Assembly: GCA_947396885.1 (NCBI GenBank) | Contig: OX377206.1 | Span: forward strand, 52,497,631-52,561,630 | DNA from: Heligmosomoides polygyrus polygyrus | Lineage: Eukaryota > Nematoda > Chromadorea > Rhabditida > Heligmosomidae | Length of the DNA stretch: 64,000 bases | Direction of reading: 5' to 3' | Shown: in pieces, positions 1 through 9,400 of the stretch | How positions within the stretch are numbered: position 1 is the first letter of the stretch | Layout: every line of letters begins with the position of its first letter | Made by a program: the position numbers and the translations under genes | The notes under the pieces: generated by a model | Database searches by the model: none | Seen by the model: only the letters and a program-made list of their open reading frames with translations | Told to the model about the DNA's origin: nothing

Positions 1-1253
1 GTGAAAAAATCGTGATTTTCTGGATATAACAGGTTGAATCGACCTCTGGTCGACTTTGCACCAAAGTCATCGGAGCATAAAATTGAACGTTCACAAAAAG
101 GTTCATAACTCGGTAAGTTTTTCGAATTTTGAAAATTCTTTTAGCTTTTCATAAAGTAGATAAAACGCCCTTTCTCATCGTGTAAAAATCGTTTTCCAAA
201 AAAGAGTCCTCACGCGTGGCGGTTGGTTCGATTTTTGAGCGAAAAAATTGGAGTGGCTTCACAAAAATATTCATAACTTGACCAATTCTTCGAAGTTTCA
301 AAATCCCGCTAGCTTTTCAGAAACTAGAGAAATAGTTCTTTTTTGCTATATAGAAATCTGTTTCCAAAAATTCGGTCTTTATGCGCGGCTGGATTGGTTC
401 GATTTCGGGTCCATTTCGCAAAAATACGTACCGAAAATCGAACCCCCCCCCCGCCCCGCATGAAGACCCCTTACTTGGAAATAGATTCTTATATGATAAG
501 AAAGCATATTTGCTCTATTTTTTGATGGCCGAGCGGATTTTTGATTTCCGGAAAAATAGCCGAGATATGATCAATTTTCGGAAGTCGTGAACTGAATCAC
601 GGATCGACCCTTCACCGACGTCATCGAAGTGATAACACTCAGCTAGTTCAGTTCAGTTCACGACTTCCGAAAATTGATCATATCTCGGCAATTTTTTCGA
701 AAATCAAAAATCCCTCTCGGCTATCAAAAAATAGAGCAAATATGCTTTCTTACCATATAAGAATCTAGTTCCAAGAAAGGGGTCTTCATGCGGGGCGGGG
801 GGGGGGGGTTCGATTTTCGGCACGTATTTTTGCGAAATGAACCCGAAATCGAACCCCTCCCGTCGCGCATAAAGACCAAATTTTTGGAAACTGATTTTTA
901 TATAGCAAAAAAGAACTATTTCTGTAGTTTCTGAAAAGCTAGCGGGATTTTGAAACTTCGAGAGAATTGGTCGAGTTATGAATATTTTTGTGAAGCCACT
1001 CCAATTTTTTCTCTCAAAAATCGAACCAACCGCCACGCGTGACGACTCCTTTTTTGGAAAGCGATTTTTACACGATGAGAAAGGGCGTTTTATCTTCTTC
1101 TTGACAGGCTAGAAGAATTTTCAAAATACGAAAAACTTACCGAGTTATGAACCTTTTTGTGAACGTTTAGTTTCATGCTCCGATGACGTTGGTGCAAAGT
1201 CGACCTGAGGTCGATTCATCCTCGATCCAGAAAATCATGATTTTTTCACAGTG
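1..1253. repeat. Large fold-back repeat, copy 1
   Basis: Positions 1-597 and 651-1253 are inverted copies of each other around a spacer of about 55 bp. The inner ends (561-596 against 652-688) and outer ends (1-60 against 1195-1253) pair clearly. Each arm is built of a loosely tandem unit of about 190 bp marked by the words CATAACTCG, TTTTCGAA, AAAATCCC, GGTCTTCATGCG and GGTTCGATTT. A C-run near 436-447 is mirrored by a G-run near 799-810. The left edge coincides with the window start, so the true end may lie outside. No coding capacity is visible. Confidence 0.85.
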
Positions 1254-1255
1254 AA

Positions 1256-1378
1256 AAAAACAACTTATTAATAGATGCAAACATCATCTAAAAACCTCAA
1301 TTTGGAGAGGGTCCTCTGCCAAAACCGAGAGAGTACGACCCCCCCCCCTTCGATTCCCGAACCTCAGGCTTGACCCTG
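1256..1378. repeat. Dispersed repeat Z, copy 1
   Basis: This stretch (AACAACTTATTA, TCCTCTGCCAAAACCG, a C-run, TTCGATTCCCGAACCTCA, GCTTGACCCTG) recurs in the same orientation at 40405-40563. There it lies about 0.9 kb beyond a second fold-back repeat of the same family as 1-1253. The shared neighbour suggests that the fold-back and Z once formed a single larger repeat. Confidence 0.75.
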
Positions 1379-2690
1379 GTCCGGGGTGTATGGTGGTTGC
1401 TTGATTTTGGTCCTGCCAAATTCCTAGCTTTGTGCCGGTGTCCGAAGTGGAGTAAGCGGTCGGCTGTTGCCCTGGTGAATGAAACATTGGCTCGTATCGA
1501 CTTCCTTTTCCACTAATTTTTCCTCGAACTGGTCGAGTTTTTGGCAAAGGCGAGCGCCGAGGATGGCTTGACACCGTGGAGCAGCTCTCGGTGTACTGGA
1601 CCACTACATATCCACCAAACGCACATCTATACCTTCTTTCGGTGGCCCTCCGGTTTTGACGTCAGAACCCCCAGCTCGTTGCGTTCCAGCTATTGCGTTC
1701 CGGCATTGCAGTTGCAGTGAAGCATCCGCTTTTCATCGCTGGTAAGGATTCGATCCAGGCCTCCTCGCTTGAATCGGTGCCGGAGCTCTCGGCAGTCGGA
1801 AGTGCAGCGATTTACTTGGGGTTAGGAGTGAACTTGCCGGTGACTTCCTGAATGCGCTTGACCCCCCGTCCCTGGGTTGCTGCCGATCTTGAACTAATTG
1901 AAAATTACACACTTTTCCCTCTGAGTGGCCATCGTTTCGACAGCGCAAGGGAATCTAACGATTCATAACTCAAAATGATCGCTAAGAAACAAGCTTTCAA
2001 ACAAAATCTAACACTTCAGCGGGTTTCTTTGAATTCCAGAAAAAACAAAAAAGTTGCAAAATTTATGACTCAACCTAATAAGATGAAGATTAAGTGCCCC
2101 ATGTATATGTATATGTTAAAACAGCAATTAGATGTATATGTTAAAACAGCAATTATTTATTTATGGGAAAATTTGAAGAATCCAGAGAGAAGAGCGACGT
2201 TCTTCTTCCCTAAACTGTCTCTACAACCGAACCGACTAAAAAAATACTTCGGAGTTCCCTATGAGATAACATGCCCCTATCGTCTCCTATCAGTTGTTCG
2301 GTTTCTGGACGACATCACGACATCACGAATCCGCAAACTCCGGTACGGTTTTCGCGCGCCACAAACTCGTCCTAATAGGGCGGCGCGACAGGGCGAGAAC
2401 TGGGCGGCAAGAGGGATCGTGTAGGGACGTACGCCCTCCATCGACGAGTGTTTAAAGGATAATAAAGTTGTCTGTTAATATCCCTCCTACAATTCACGGA
2501 CTTTAAGTTCTTTAAAGCATGATATGAACAATGTTCAATACACAATTGGTCTGATCAGTGAGCATTTCCGTTTCCACCTTCTGGTCCATATCAAGCAAAA
2601 CACAGGAAGAAACTGAAGGACTAAAGATGGTCGGAATCTAGCACACAGAACGCGAAAAGGGAAATCCCGCCCAACCCTGCCTATAAATAA
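1379..2690. other. Intergenic, no supported gene
   Basis: I see no convincing gene. Near 2099-2155 a 25 bp motif (TGTATATGTTAAAACAGC and following) is directly duplicated. The longest open frame (1975-2424, plus) is lysine-rich low-complexity translation with no recognisable domain. Confidence 0.5.
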
Positions 2691-2695
2691 AAGAC

Positions 2696-3165
2696 AAGAT
2701 GTCGTGAAGGCGCCTTGAACGACTTGAAGGATAAAGGACTGCGTTGCTCAATCTCTTTTTGGATAAACCACGCATTCTACACCTACAGGATGCCGTGGAG
2801 GCAATTTGAATGCGTATTTGGCCTATACAATGCCCTGAGGTGACCAATCGATGAGAAAATCAGTGGTTTAATCCTCCCAGTCAAGTCGGGTGCTAACTCA
2901 TCGACCCCGAAGATAAGGAAGGCTTGGTTTGCCCGGGTGGGAAATCCGAACAGAGAACATGGGGCCAGATTCATCAACGATACCGCGGTATCATTCCACC
3001 GCGGATTCATCATACAGGCCTACGTAGTATGTGATATAGGGAGATACAGAGATACAGACACGACAACCGATATATCGTTACCGGCTGGTAAGCTTCGGAT
3101 GAATCTGGCCGCTGGTATCGGGTACACGCGATAACCGGCGCTCCTCCGACTGTGCTATGCGCGTC
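2696..3165 (-). repeat. tRNA-derived SINE, copy 1 (interrupted)
   Basis: This is homologous to the SINE at 19770-20068 in the same orientation. It shares the 3' body (GGATAAAGGAC, GATGCCGTGGAGGC, TTGGTTTGCCCGGG) and the tRNA-like 5' head, whose A-box-like stretch reads on the minus strand at about 3148-3162. It is split at 2961-3112 by a palindromic insertion. It is therefore a relic Pol III retroposon, not a gene. Confidence 0.75.
2961..3112. mobile_element. Small palindromic MITE inside the SINE
   Basis: The terminal inverted repeats GGCCAGATTCATC (2963-2975) and GATGAATCTGGCC (3098-3110) bound about 150 bp that are absent from the homologous SINE at 19770-20068. The uninterrupted SINE reads AACCTGGTATCG across the insertion point. 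The GGCC-type end resembles the other Harbinger-like MITEs in this window. The exact TSD is unclear because the ends are G-rich. Confidence 0.7.
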
Positions 3166-3231
3166 CTTCTACGTCCTGCTTATAAATACTAACAAAGAAA
3201 AGCACGTATATAGAAGTTTTTTCTGACCAGG

Positions 3232-3480
3232 GATGGGTCTCAGGCGTAGGTCTGCACGGGGGAAATGGATAGTACCGCGAGAATCTCCACCCTTTATATA
3301 GTGGAAAAACATGTTTCGTTTTTGCTGAGTGCTTGAACCAAAAGAGCTACGGGCCCTCGAAGGGGGGGGGGGGAGTAGCGCACCGCCAGCACGTGCCCAC
3401 GGTGCATGCGTGGGCGCGCGCTGTTGTATGGGACGCGGCAGAAAAGGCTCAGCAGGGTGCGGGGGTACTTCGCAGGTGCT
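3232..3480 (-). repeat. Dispersed repeat H, copy 1
   Basis: It shares GGCGTAGGTCTG, GATAGTACCGCGAGAATC, AACATGTTTCG and GAGCTACGGGCCCTCGAA with the reverse complement of 7433-7600 and 18114-18325. A run of G follows the last motif. It has no coding potential. In the other two copies a hAT-like end abuts this repeat. Confidence 0.75.
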
Positions 3481-3539
3481 AGGTCAGGTGTTCGACTCCC
3501 CTGCTATGCAATACTTTTGCATGTTTTCATGATTGCCGC

Positions 3540-4098
3540 TTTCTTTATGTATTTGCTTCCTACACATCTCCTACACATTTATTTCACTCTAAGTTGTCAA
3601 AAAGGATCAGATTCGTACTCAATGCGAAGTTTGGGCAAAAAATAGTGACCATGACCTTACCATTAATCACCTTTACCTAGTGTAATTTAACATACTCCAG
3701 GGTAATACGGAAAACCGATGTCACATTCGTGATCAGCACCCCAAATAATCTCCCTGGGCAAGGTTTAGGCGAAGTCAGTGACTATGACCTTGACATCTCT
3801 AGTCACCCGTACCTGCTGTAACCCGTACCTTTTGTAAGGTCATTGTTTAACATTCACTGATAAACACAAAACATTGTATAATTCAGAAACTGAGAAAAGT
3901 GAGTGAAGCACAGCTCACAGAAAACTTTATTTGACAGAGTAAAATAAATGTGTAGATGTGTAGGAAGTAAGCTGATTTAGAATGCAATAACTTCCACGAC
4001 ACTAATTTGACGAATGCAGAGGTCGAGAAGAGGCCAAAAAAAAATTTCGCCCAAACCTCGCCCAGGGGGGGGTTATTTGGGGTGCTGGTTACGAATCT
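3540..4098. repeat. Diverged fold-back repeat
   Basis: The sequence around 3555-3595 (TTCCTACACATCTCC, ACACATTTATTTCACTCT) returns inverted at about 3938-3975. The sequence 3735-3772 (AGCACCCCAAATAA, CCTGGGCAAGGTTTAGGCG) returns inverted at about 4043-4092. These are nested inverted segments of decayed transposon-like DNA. No gene is seen. Confidence 0.55.
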
Positions 4099-4695
4099 AA
4101 CATCCGTTTTTCAAATTTCGGCCGATTACGGTAGGTTATGGTGGGTGCGGGTGACGGTCAGGCATGTGCGGAATTTCCGTTTCCGTGTTCCGAATTCCGG
4201 TTTCCGGCCATTTTGAGCGTTTCCGTTCCGTTCCGTGTTCCGCCTGGTTTTGGACCGGAAGACGGAAACGGAAATTGGCGCTGTTCAACACTGTTTATCA
4301 CGTAAAAAGAGTTCTCCTTCATACAATTGTGAGAGCAATACTGTTTGACAACCATAGTATTATCGTTCTTTAAGTTGGTTAGACTTCCAAAAGAAAGTAC
4401 TCAAAAATGGCAACGCCCGAGTGCAGGTCAAAATTAATGTGCCAGCAAAGGCTGCTAAGAAAATGCACTCAACATTTGAATTATCATAAAATTCTTGGTG
4501 CATTAGTTACAAATAGCTACAAAAATTTTTAAACATATAGCGCATTATCACGAAGCAAAGGGTTTGGTGAAGGTTGCGCGATGCGCTTTTCTGCTCAAGA
4601 TTACATCTATGCTCCTGATCGAAGGTGTACATTTCAATTTTCAATTTTATTAGGTGTGATATTCATCCATATAGAGTTATGCATCACCTTTTTAA

Positions 4696-6551
4696 CACAT
4701 TTACAACGAGGGCGTTTTCGCGCCCAATGCGCACGACGGACTGCTCATTTTTCATTTGTGGGGACATCGTCGCTCGCGAGGTGTCGCTAACAGTAAGTGC
4801 AGCTTAATCGATCTTTGAACGGAAGATCTGTGGATTTCGAGCATTTTTTAGGTGACGGAGAATGACATTCTGAACGAGCAATTTAAGGATCTTTTGCTTG
4901 ACAGCGACGTGGAATTGGACGACAACAAACCGGCCTCGGAAGGAGTGCTTCTAGTTGATGAAGAAGACGAATCCGAAAATGAAGAGGATGGAGACGATCG
5001 CATTTTCGACGACTCAGGGTGGTCTACGGTAGTAAACAATCTACAACCATTTGTGGTGGAATTTGCGACTGAAACCATTGAATTTGACAGAGATAAGCCA
5101 TACGATTTCTACTGCATCTTCCTCAATGAAGAGTTGCTTGCCGGAATCGGCGAGGAAACCAACCGATATGGATCCTGGAAGCACCGCGATTTCACGTATA
5201 CGACTCCAGATAAACTGATGAAGTTTGTTGGCCTCTGCCTATATGTGGGTAATGTCAGGCTGCCAACACTGCGCCACTACTGGTCCACCAAAAAGACGTA
5301 TACCAATATGTGCCGGTCAATTATGCCAAGGAACAGGTTCGAAACTTTAATTGGCAGCTTACATTTTTGTAATAACGAGAAGCTCGATACAGCTGATCGC
5401 CTCTTCAAGATCAGATCGGTGCTAGATCACTTCAATGATTTAGCTTGTGCAAGTTTTGTTCCAGAACGGGGTATTGCAATAGACGAATCTATTGTTCCAG
5501 GGAAACTGTCCTTCAAGCAGTACATCCCTAATAAGAAGCATAAGTTCGGCGTTAAACTTTTCAAAGTATGCGCCAAGGGAGGATATTCTTACGGAGTTGA
5601 AGTCTACTCTGGAAAGGTGAATGACAGAACTGGATCTGTTAGCGAGACTGTGGTTATGAGGCTCATGGACGGCCTGCTAGACTCTGGACGTCGGTTGCTT
5701 TGCGACAACTGATATTCCTCCATGTCACTTACTCGGAAGTTATTAGATAGGACTGATTTTGTGGGCACCTTCTGGAAAAACCGTCGGGGATTTCCTTCAG
5801 GTGTTACCAAGAAAAAGCTGGAGCGTGGCGAACTGACGGCGATGCAGTCCAATGATGGAATCACAGTGATGCAGTGGCGCGACAACAGACCTGTTTTTTG
5901 TACACCTGCATGTCATGGAGCGACGAGGGACGACAAAGGTGTACCCGAGTTAATCAAGGATTACAACGCCTCTATGCTATTTGTGGACACATCGGACCAA
6001 ATGGCGGCTTATTATTCTTTTATTAGGAGAACGTGCAAATGGTACTTGAGAATTTTCTTTCATCTCATCCAGCAGACGTCTTTGGTAAATGCATGGGTAT
6101 AGTTTTGCAAAAAGACCCAAAAAATCCCTCTTCTCCAATTCAAGGAAGAAGTGAATGAAAGTTTGTTGGACGCGGAGAATAGAGGAGTCATCAAGGCCCG
6201 TACAAGTGGGGTTCTAGAAAAGGTTACTGACGACTCAGGAAGAGTCCAGATTGCTACAAAAGACTGAGCAGTAGCATGGGAAGAGATACTGCTTAGAAGA
6301 AAGTTAGGAGAGTCGATACGCGCTGCTCCAGCTGTTCTTGTGTTATTAGTTACAATAAAGCCAATTATTTTTCTGCCCACGCAAACTCAACATTGACCCG
6401 CTACCGTAATTTACAAATTTGAAAAAAATCGACCAAAAGCATCAATAAAAAAGTTCTTCCTAAAAATCCCCCGTCCACTCAAATGAGTGGACATCTTCTG
6501 TCGCGCCCTCTCCGCTGTCCACTCATATGAGTGGACATTGTCGCGAATGTG
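4696..6551 (+). mobile_element. piggyBac-like transposon copy
   Basis: The element is bounded by TTAA on both sides (4692-4695 and 6552-6555), the diagnostic piggyBac target duplication. Its ends begin CACATTTACAACG (left) and, reverse-complemented, CACATTCGCGACA (right). The right subterminal region contains two near-identical palindromes, TCCACTCA(A/T)ATGAGTGGA, at 6475-6491 and 6520-6535. It encodes the broken transposase at 4852-6270 and sits inside the hAT-like element 4159-7432, so it inserted later. Confidence 0.85.
4852..6270 (+). pseudogene. piggyBac transposase (PGBD-like), broken
   Basis: The product is recognisably a piggyBac DDE transposase (DDE_Tnp_1_7 family). It has an acidic N-terminus of about 60 residues, then the catalytic core: I-A-I-D-E-S with the first catalytic Asp, L-L-C-D-N at the second, and V-D-T-S-D-Q near the third. 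The frame is closed twice without any shift. TGA at 5710-5712 follows the L-C-D-N motif, where the family has an aromatic residue, consistent with a Trp codon mutated to stop. TAG at 6100-6102 follows N-A-W-V, and the same frame then runs open to about 6270. A possible upstream intron ends at the TTTTTTAG acceptor just before 4852. Two nonsense changes and no frameshift suggest a fairly young dead copy. The usual C-terminal cysteine-rich domain is not visible. Confidence 0.85.
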
Positions 6552-7177
6552 TTAATGAAGCATCACGAATATCTACCACGAGTTATTATTTTGATTGACT
6601 ATGGTGACTTATTGAATTCTGAAACAGATCTGTTACTTCGAGAACCATTTAGGAACTGTATAGCTGTGTCACGTTCATATCAGAGCTTCTAGGCTGGTAC
6701 AGACTGAATATTCCTACGGAAAGGTGGACTTACTATGACTATCCAGATAGAATTCTGAGTACTATTATAGTTTTGGTGATTAGAATATAACTGCTAATCT
6801 TGAGTGTGCAGATATGAGTGCAGTCATCACGTCGTCCATGATGCCACAGGCTTCTAAAAATTTGAGAGGAACGTCTTTCCTGGTAGGAAAATGATCTAGG
6901 TGACTGCTCCAGTTCTAGACTTCACTCGAGTGAGTTTTTAAAAGCTGGTCTGTAAGCAGCCTAAAGTGGTTAAGTCGGTTAAGTCTACTTAAGGTTCAAA
7001 AAATTACAGCAACAAAAAGTCAGCGAAAACCCGTCGCAGGAACTGGATATGGAAACAGCGTAGAGACTGCATGCTGAAATAGTGAGAAATAATAAGGCAG
7101 GACCATGAATTTGTTTTCCTTTATTGCTGTAGCCATAGCTAAAAGATTATCATAACAATATTATGAATCCACGCCTT

Positions 7178-7203
7178 GCTATGTTATGTTATGTTATGTT
7201 ATG
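7178..7203. repeat. (ATGTT)n microsatellite
   Basis: A short pentanucleotide array, TATGTTATGTTATGTTATG, lies within the 3' part of the hAT-like element. Confidence 0.8.
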
Positions 7204-7432
7204 ATAATGATGAGCATTAATCTGTGGAAGATTCTGCTGCTCGCAAAGATCTGAGCAAGAAAAAGTGCAATAGAAGCCGCCTCTGACGTAATTTAAGATG
7301 CACATTTGAAAAAATGGCGAATATGTGTCATTTCCGTTTCCGCGTTTCGTATTCCGGTCTCCGACCATTTCTGAGTGTTTTCGTTCCGCCTTTCGTCTTC
7401 CGCTTTTCCAGAAAAATTTGCGCACATCCCTG

Positions 7433-7600
7433 CTGACGGTGCGTATCTGTACCCCCAATTTCGAGGGCCCGTAGCTCTTTGGGTTCGCAGACTCAGCAAA
7501 GACGGAACATGTTTCTCTGCTACATGAGGGGGGGGGGGGGGAGATTCTCGCAGTACTATCCATTTCCCCCATTCAGACCTACGCCTGAGACCCTTCCCTG
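7433..7600 (+). repeat. Dispersed repeat H, copy 2
   Basis: Matches 18114-18325 directly and 3232-3480 inverted: GTACCCCC, GAGGGCCCGTAGCTC, AACATGTTTC, GATTCTCGCAGTACTATCC, CAGACCTACGCCTGAGACCC. It contains a run of G at about 7528-7540. It is the host into which the hAT-like element 4159-7432 appears to have inserted. Confidence 0.75.
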
Positions 7601-7917
7601 GTGAGTATAAACCAGTCGTCAATTACTAATTCCTAACAATCAGTCTACCAAGAGTTTGGCTTCTTCTTTCATTTCGGACGTAGTTAAACATTTATTTATT
7701 TATTTACTACGCCGCTTGACGGCATGCACCATTAGACAGAGAACTACAGGGCAAATTCTCTACGATACTGATTACAAGAAGCCAATAATGGTGAATAAAA
7801 ACAGCTCCAGAAAGAAAAAGAGGAGGAAGAAAATATGCAAACTTATAACAAATATTAAGCTGCATTGAAACTAAAAGTTTTTATTTTATAGAAAAGTATT
7901 CAAACCTCAAAGATCCA

Positions 7918-7946
7918 TTTCCACCGAAATGGCATCCTCAGGCTGG
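7918..7946 (-). ncRNA. Eroded hammerhead-like motif (candidate)
   Basis: On the minus strand the sequence reads CTGAGGA, a short stem-loop, then GGTGGAAATGG. This has the CUGANGA...GAAA layout of a hammerhead ribozyme core and resembles the clearer motifs of the Penelope-like element at 60.2-62.8 kb. The stem is weak and no retroelement ORF adjoins it, so this may be a degraded 3' end of another Penelope-like family or chance. Confidence 0.25.
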
Positions 7947-8014
7947 AAGTTGAATAGTTTGACAGTGAAGCACAAAGAAAGCTTGCCCATTTTTACGTAC
8001 AAGTGAACACTGCA

Positions 8015-8951
8015 TTATGACCCTTTCTTCCGACTAACTATTTGTAGCAGCAAACACAAACAGGCACATATGTGTAGACCCACGTCGTTCATGACATCCA
8101 TTTCCCTCGTATTTTTCTCAGCTGACGTGCCTTCAATGCTCAGCAAAGTGTACTTCTCCAATATACGTTGGGTAGCATCTATAGCTAACTGAAGGCGTGC
8201 TCGCTCGTCACTGGAACTTTAGCACGATAGTAGCAAGTCTAACAAAAATGTTCAAGTAACAAGGAGGTTGAAGAAACGGTATAATGAACACTTCAGAAAC
8301 TCCTACCCGTAATGATTCCCTCTTAACGTATTCTTGAGTTGATTTTTTTGAAAACGCTGCGTAGACCAAGTGACCAGTCCAAAAAACGATGTCTGTATGG
8401 GCTTGTTTGATACCAATTGCGAGGACGAAATAGCCTAAAACAATTAAAATTAGAAAAAATGAGGCAAGTTCGCTTTCTTCCTTCAGAAAGAAACCTTGGC
8501 GGGCGATCCGCTCTGCGAATTGTTCTCTTTCTGTAGATAGCTTACGAATCGTTCGAGATCAACTATTTGCGTTTGTAACTGTTCAACAAGTTGTTGTTTT
8601 TCTTTGAATGGATTGACAAGCTGAAAGAAAAATCGTGAATCAATGTACTCAAACATAAAGAATTTCATGGAAATATATACCTGTTTGAGAGCCTCGTCGA
8701 CATGTCTCTGAATATCTCCAAGCGACATTTTGTCCAGCTCCAAGTTCAACGACATTTTAGCATGTAGTTCGTCCAAGGCCGCTTTCTAAAACAGGCAATG
8801 GAGGAATTAGCACAGGCAAATAACAGGAAAATAGAAATCAACCTGCTTCTGCAAAATCAGCGTACTCGGCATGCCACCTTCTCCATTTTCGTAGGCTATG
8901 CGTTCCATGTCCTCTATTTGTTCACGAAGTCGTTTAAGAAGATCATGCTGT
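8015..8951 (-). CDS. rund-1: RUND-1 / RUNDC1-like protein, partial (5 exons)
   Basis: Five exons can be joined with consistent phase: 8951-8843, 8785-8681, 8620-8495, 8434-8307 and 8210-8015. Acceptors read CTAG, TTTTAG, TTTCAG, TTTTAG and TTCCAG. The translation contains H-D-L-L-K-R-L-R-E-Q-I-E-D-M-E-R, then L-D-K-M-S-L-G-D-I-Q-R-H-V-D, then L-V-N-P-F-K-E-K-Q-Q-L-V-E-Q-L and Q-I-V-D-L-E-R-F. This is the conserved coiled-coil part of RUNDC1. The last exon (D-E-R-A-R-L-Q-L-A-I-D-A-T) fits the start of the RUN-domain half but runs to a TAA at 8015-8017. In C. elegans, RUND-1 acts with RAB-2 in dense-core vesicle maturation. The N-terminal half and the main RUN domain are not found here. Downstream sequence is transposon-derived, so this is either a long-intron gene with distant exons or a truncated copy. 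Confidence 0.75.
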
Positions 8952-9048
8952 CTAGGAAAATGCGATACTCATGAAAAGAAATCGATGCTAAGCATTTTTG
9001 TAGCATGTAACACATTTACCAACATCCAAAGAAGTCTCCGCTAAATAA

Positions 9049-9400
9049 TCAATGAATCGTCAGCAACACATCGTTACGCAAGTGGAGGATCACAAGATAA
9101 CCTCTAATAGCCAATTTGGCTTTTTCAAGGAAGGTGTACTCGCGAAAGTCCAACAAGTTTATTAGTGAACAAGAGGAGGTGAGAGCAACCGAGCAACGAA
9201 CGACAAACTGAAACGAATGCTTAGTGAGCAGGGTGGCCGCCCTTTTATAGGCAAAAAAAAATTTGAGCACCCAAGATCTGTTATGGCGGCCACCCATGCG
9301 ACGATCATCCAGTCAAATCGTCGGCTACGTCAGATCAGTAGAGATCGATCTCTATAGAAGGTCTGTAGAGACATCCGTGCTGACGTCCCTTAGTGACTAG
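9049..9400. other. 5' flank of rund-1 fragment, no assigned exon
   Basis: I could not find an in-phase upstream exon for the rund-1 fragment here. A minus-strand open frame at 9049-9297 lacks similarity I recognise. Confidence 0.4.

Larger units (their letters stand above)
4159..7432. mobile_element. hAT-like DNA transposon (non-autonomous), carries piggyBac
   Basis: Terminal inverted repeats CAGGCATGTGCGGAA (from 4159) and, as reverse complement of the right end, CAGGGATGTGCGCAA (ending 7432) are flanked by an 8 bp near-duplication, GTGACGGT (4151-4158) and CTGACGGT (7433-7440). CAG...CTG ends with 8 bp TSDs are typical of hAT elements. Both subterminal zones (4170-4275 and 7330-7415) iterate the word TTCCG or TTTCCG on both strands, which suggests clustered transposase-binding sites. 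No hAT transposase ORF is found inside. The interior instead holds a piggyBac copy at 4696-6551. Confidence 0.75.

Noticed and set aside
1975..2424. 149-codon open frame
   Set aside because: Low-complexity lysine-rich translation, contains a local DNA duplication, no domain or splice evidence.
3484..3515. T-arm-like GGTGTTCGACTCCCC, possible tRNA gene end
   Set aside because: No A-box, anticodon arm or acceptor stem could be paired in the preceding 60 bases.
7178..7203. Short tandem array considered as CRISPR-like or telomeric
   Set aside because: It is a pentanucleotide microsatellite; no spacer-repeat pattern and no TTAGGC telomere array anywhere in the window.
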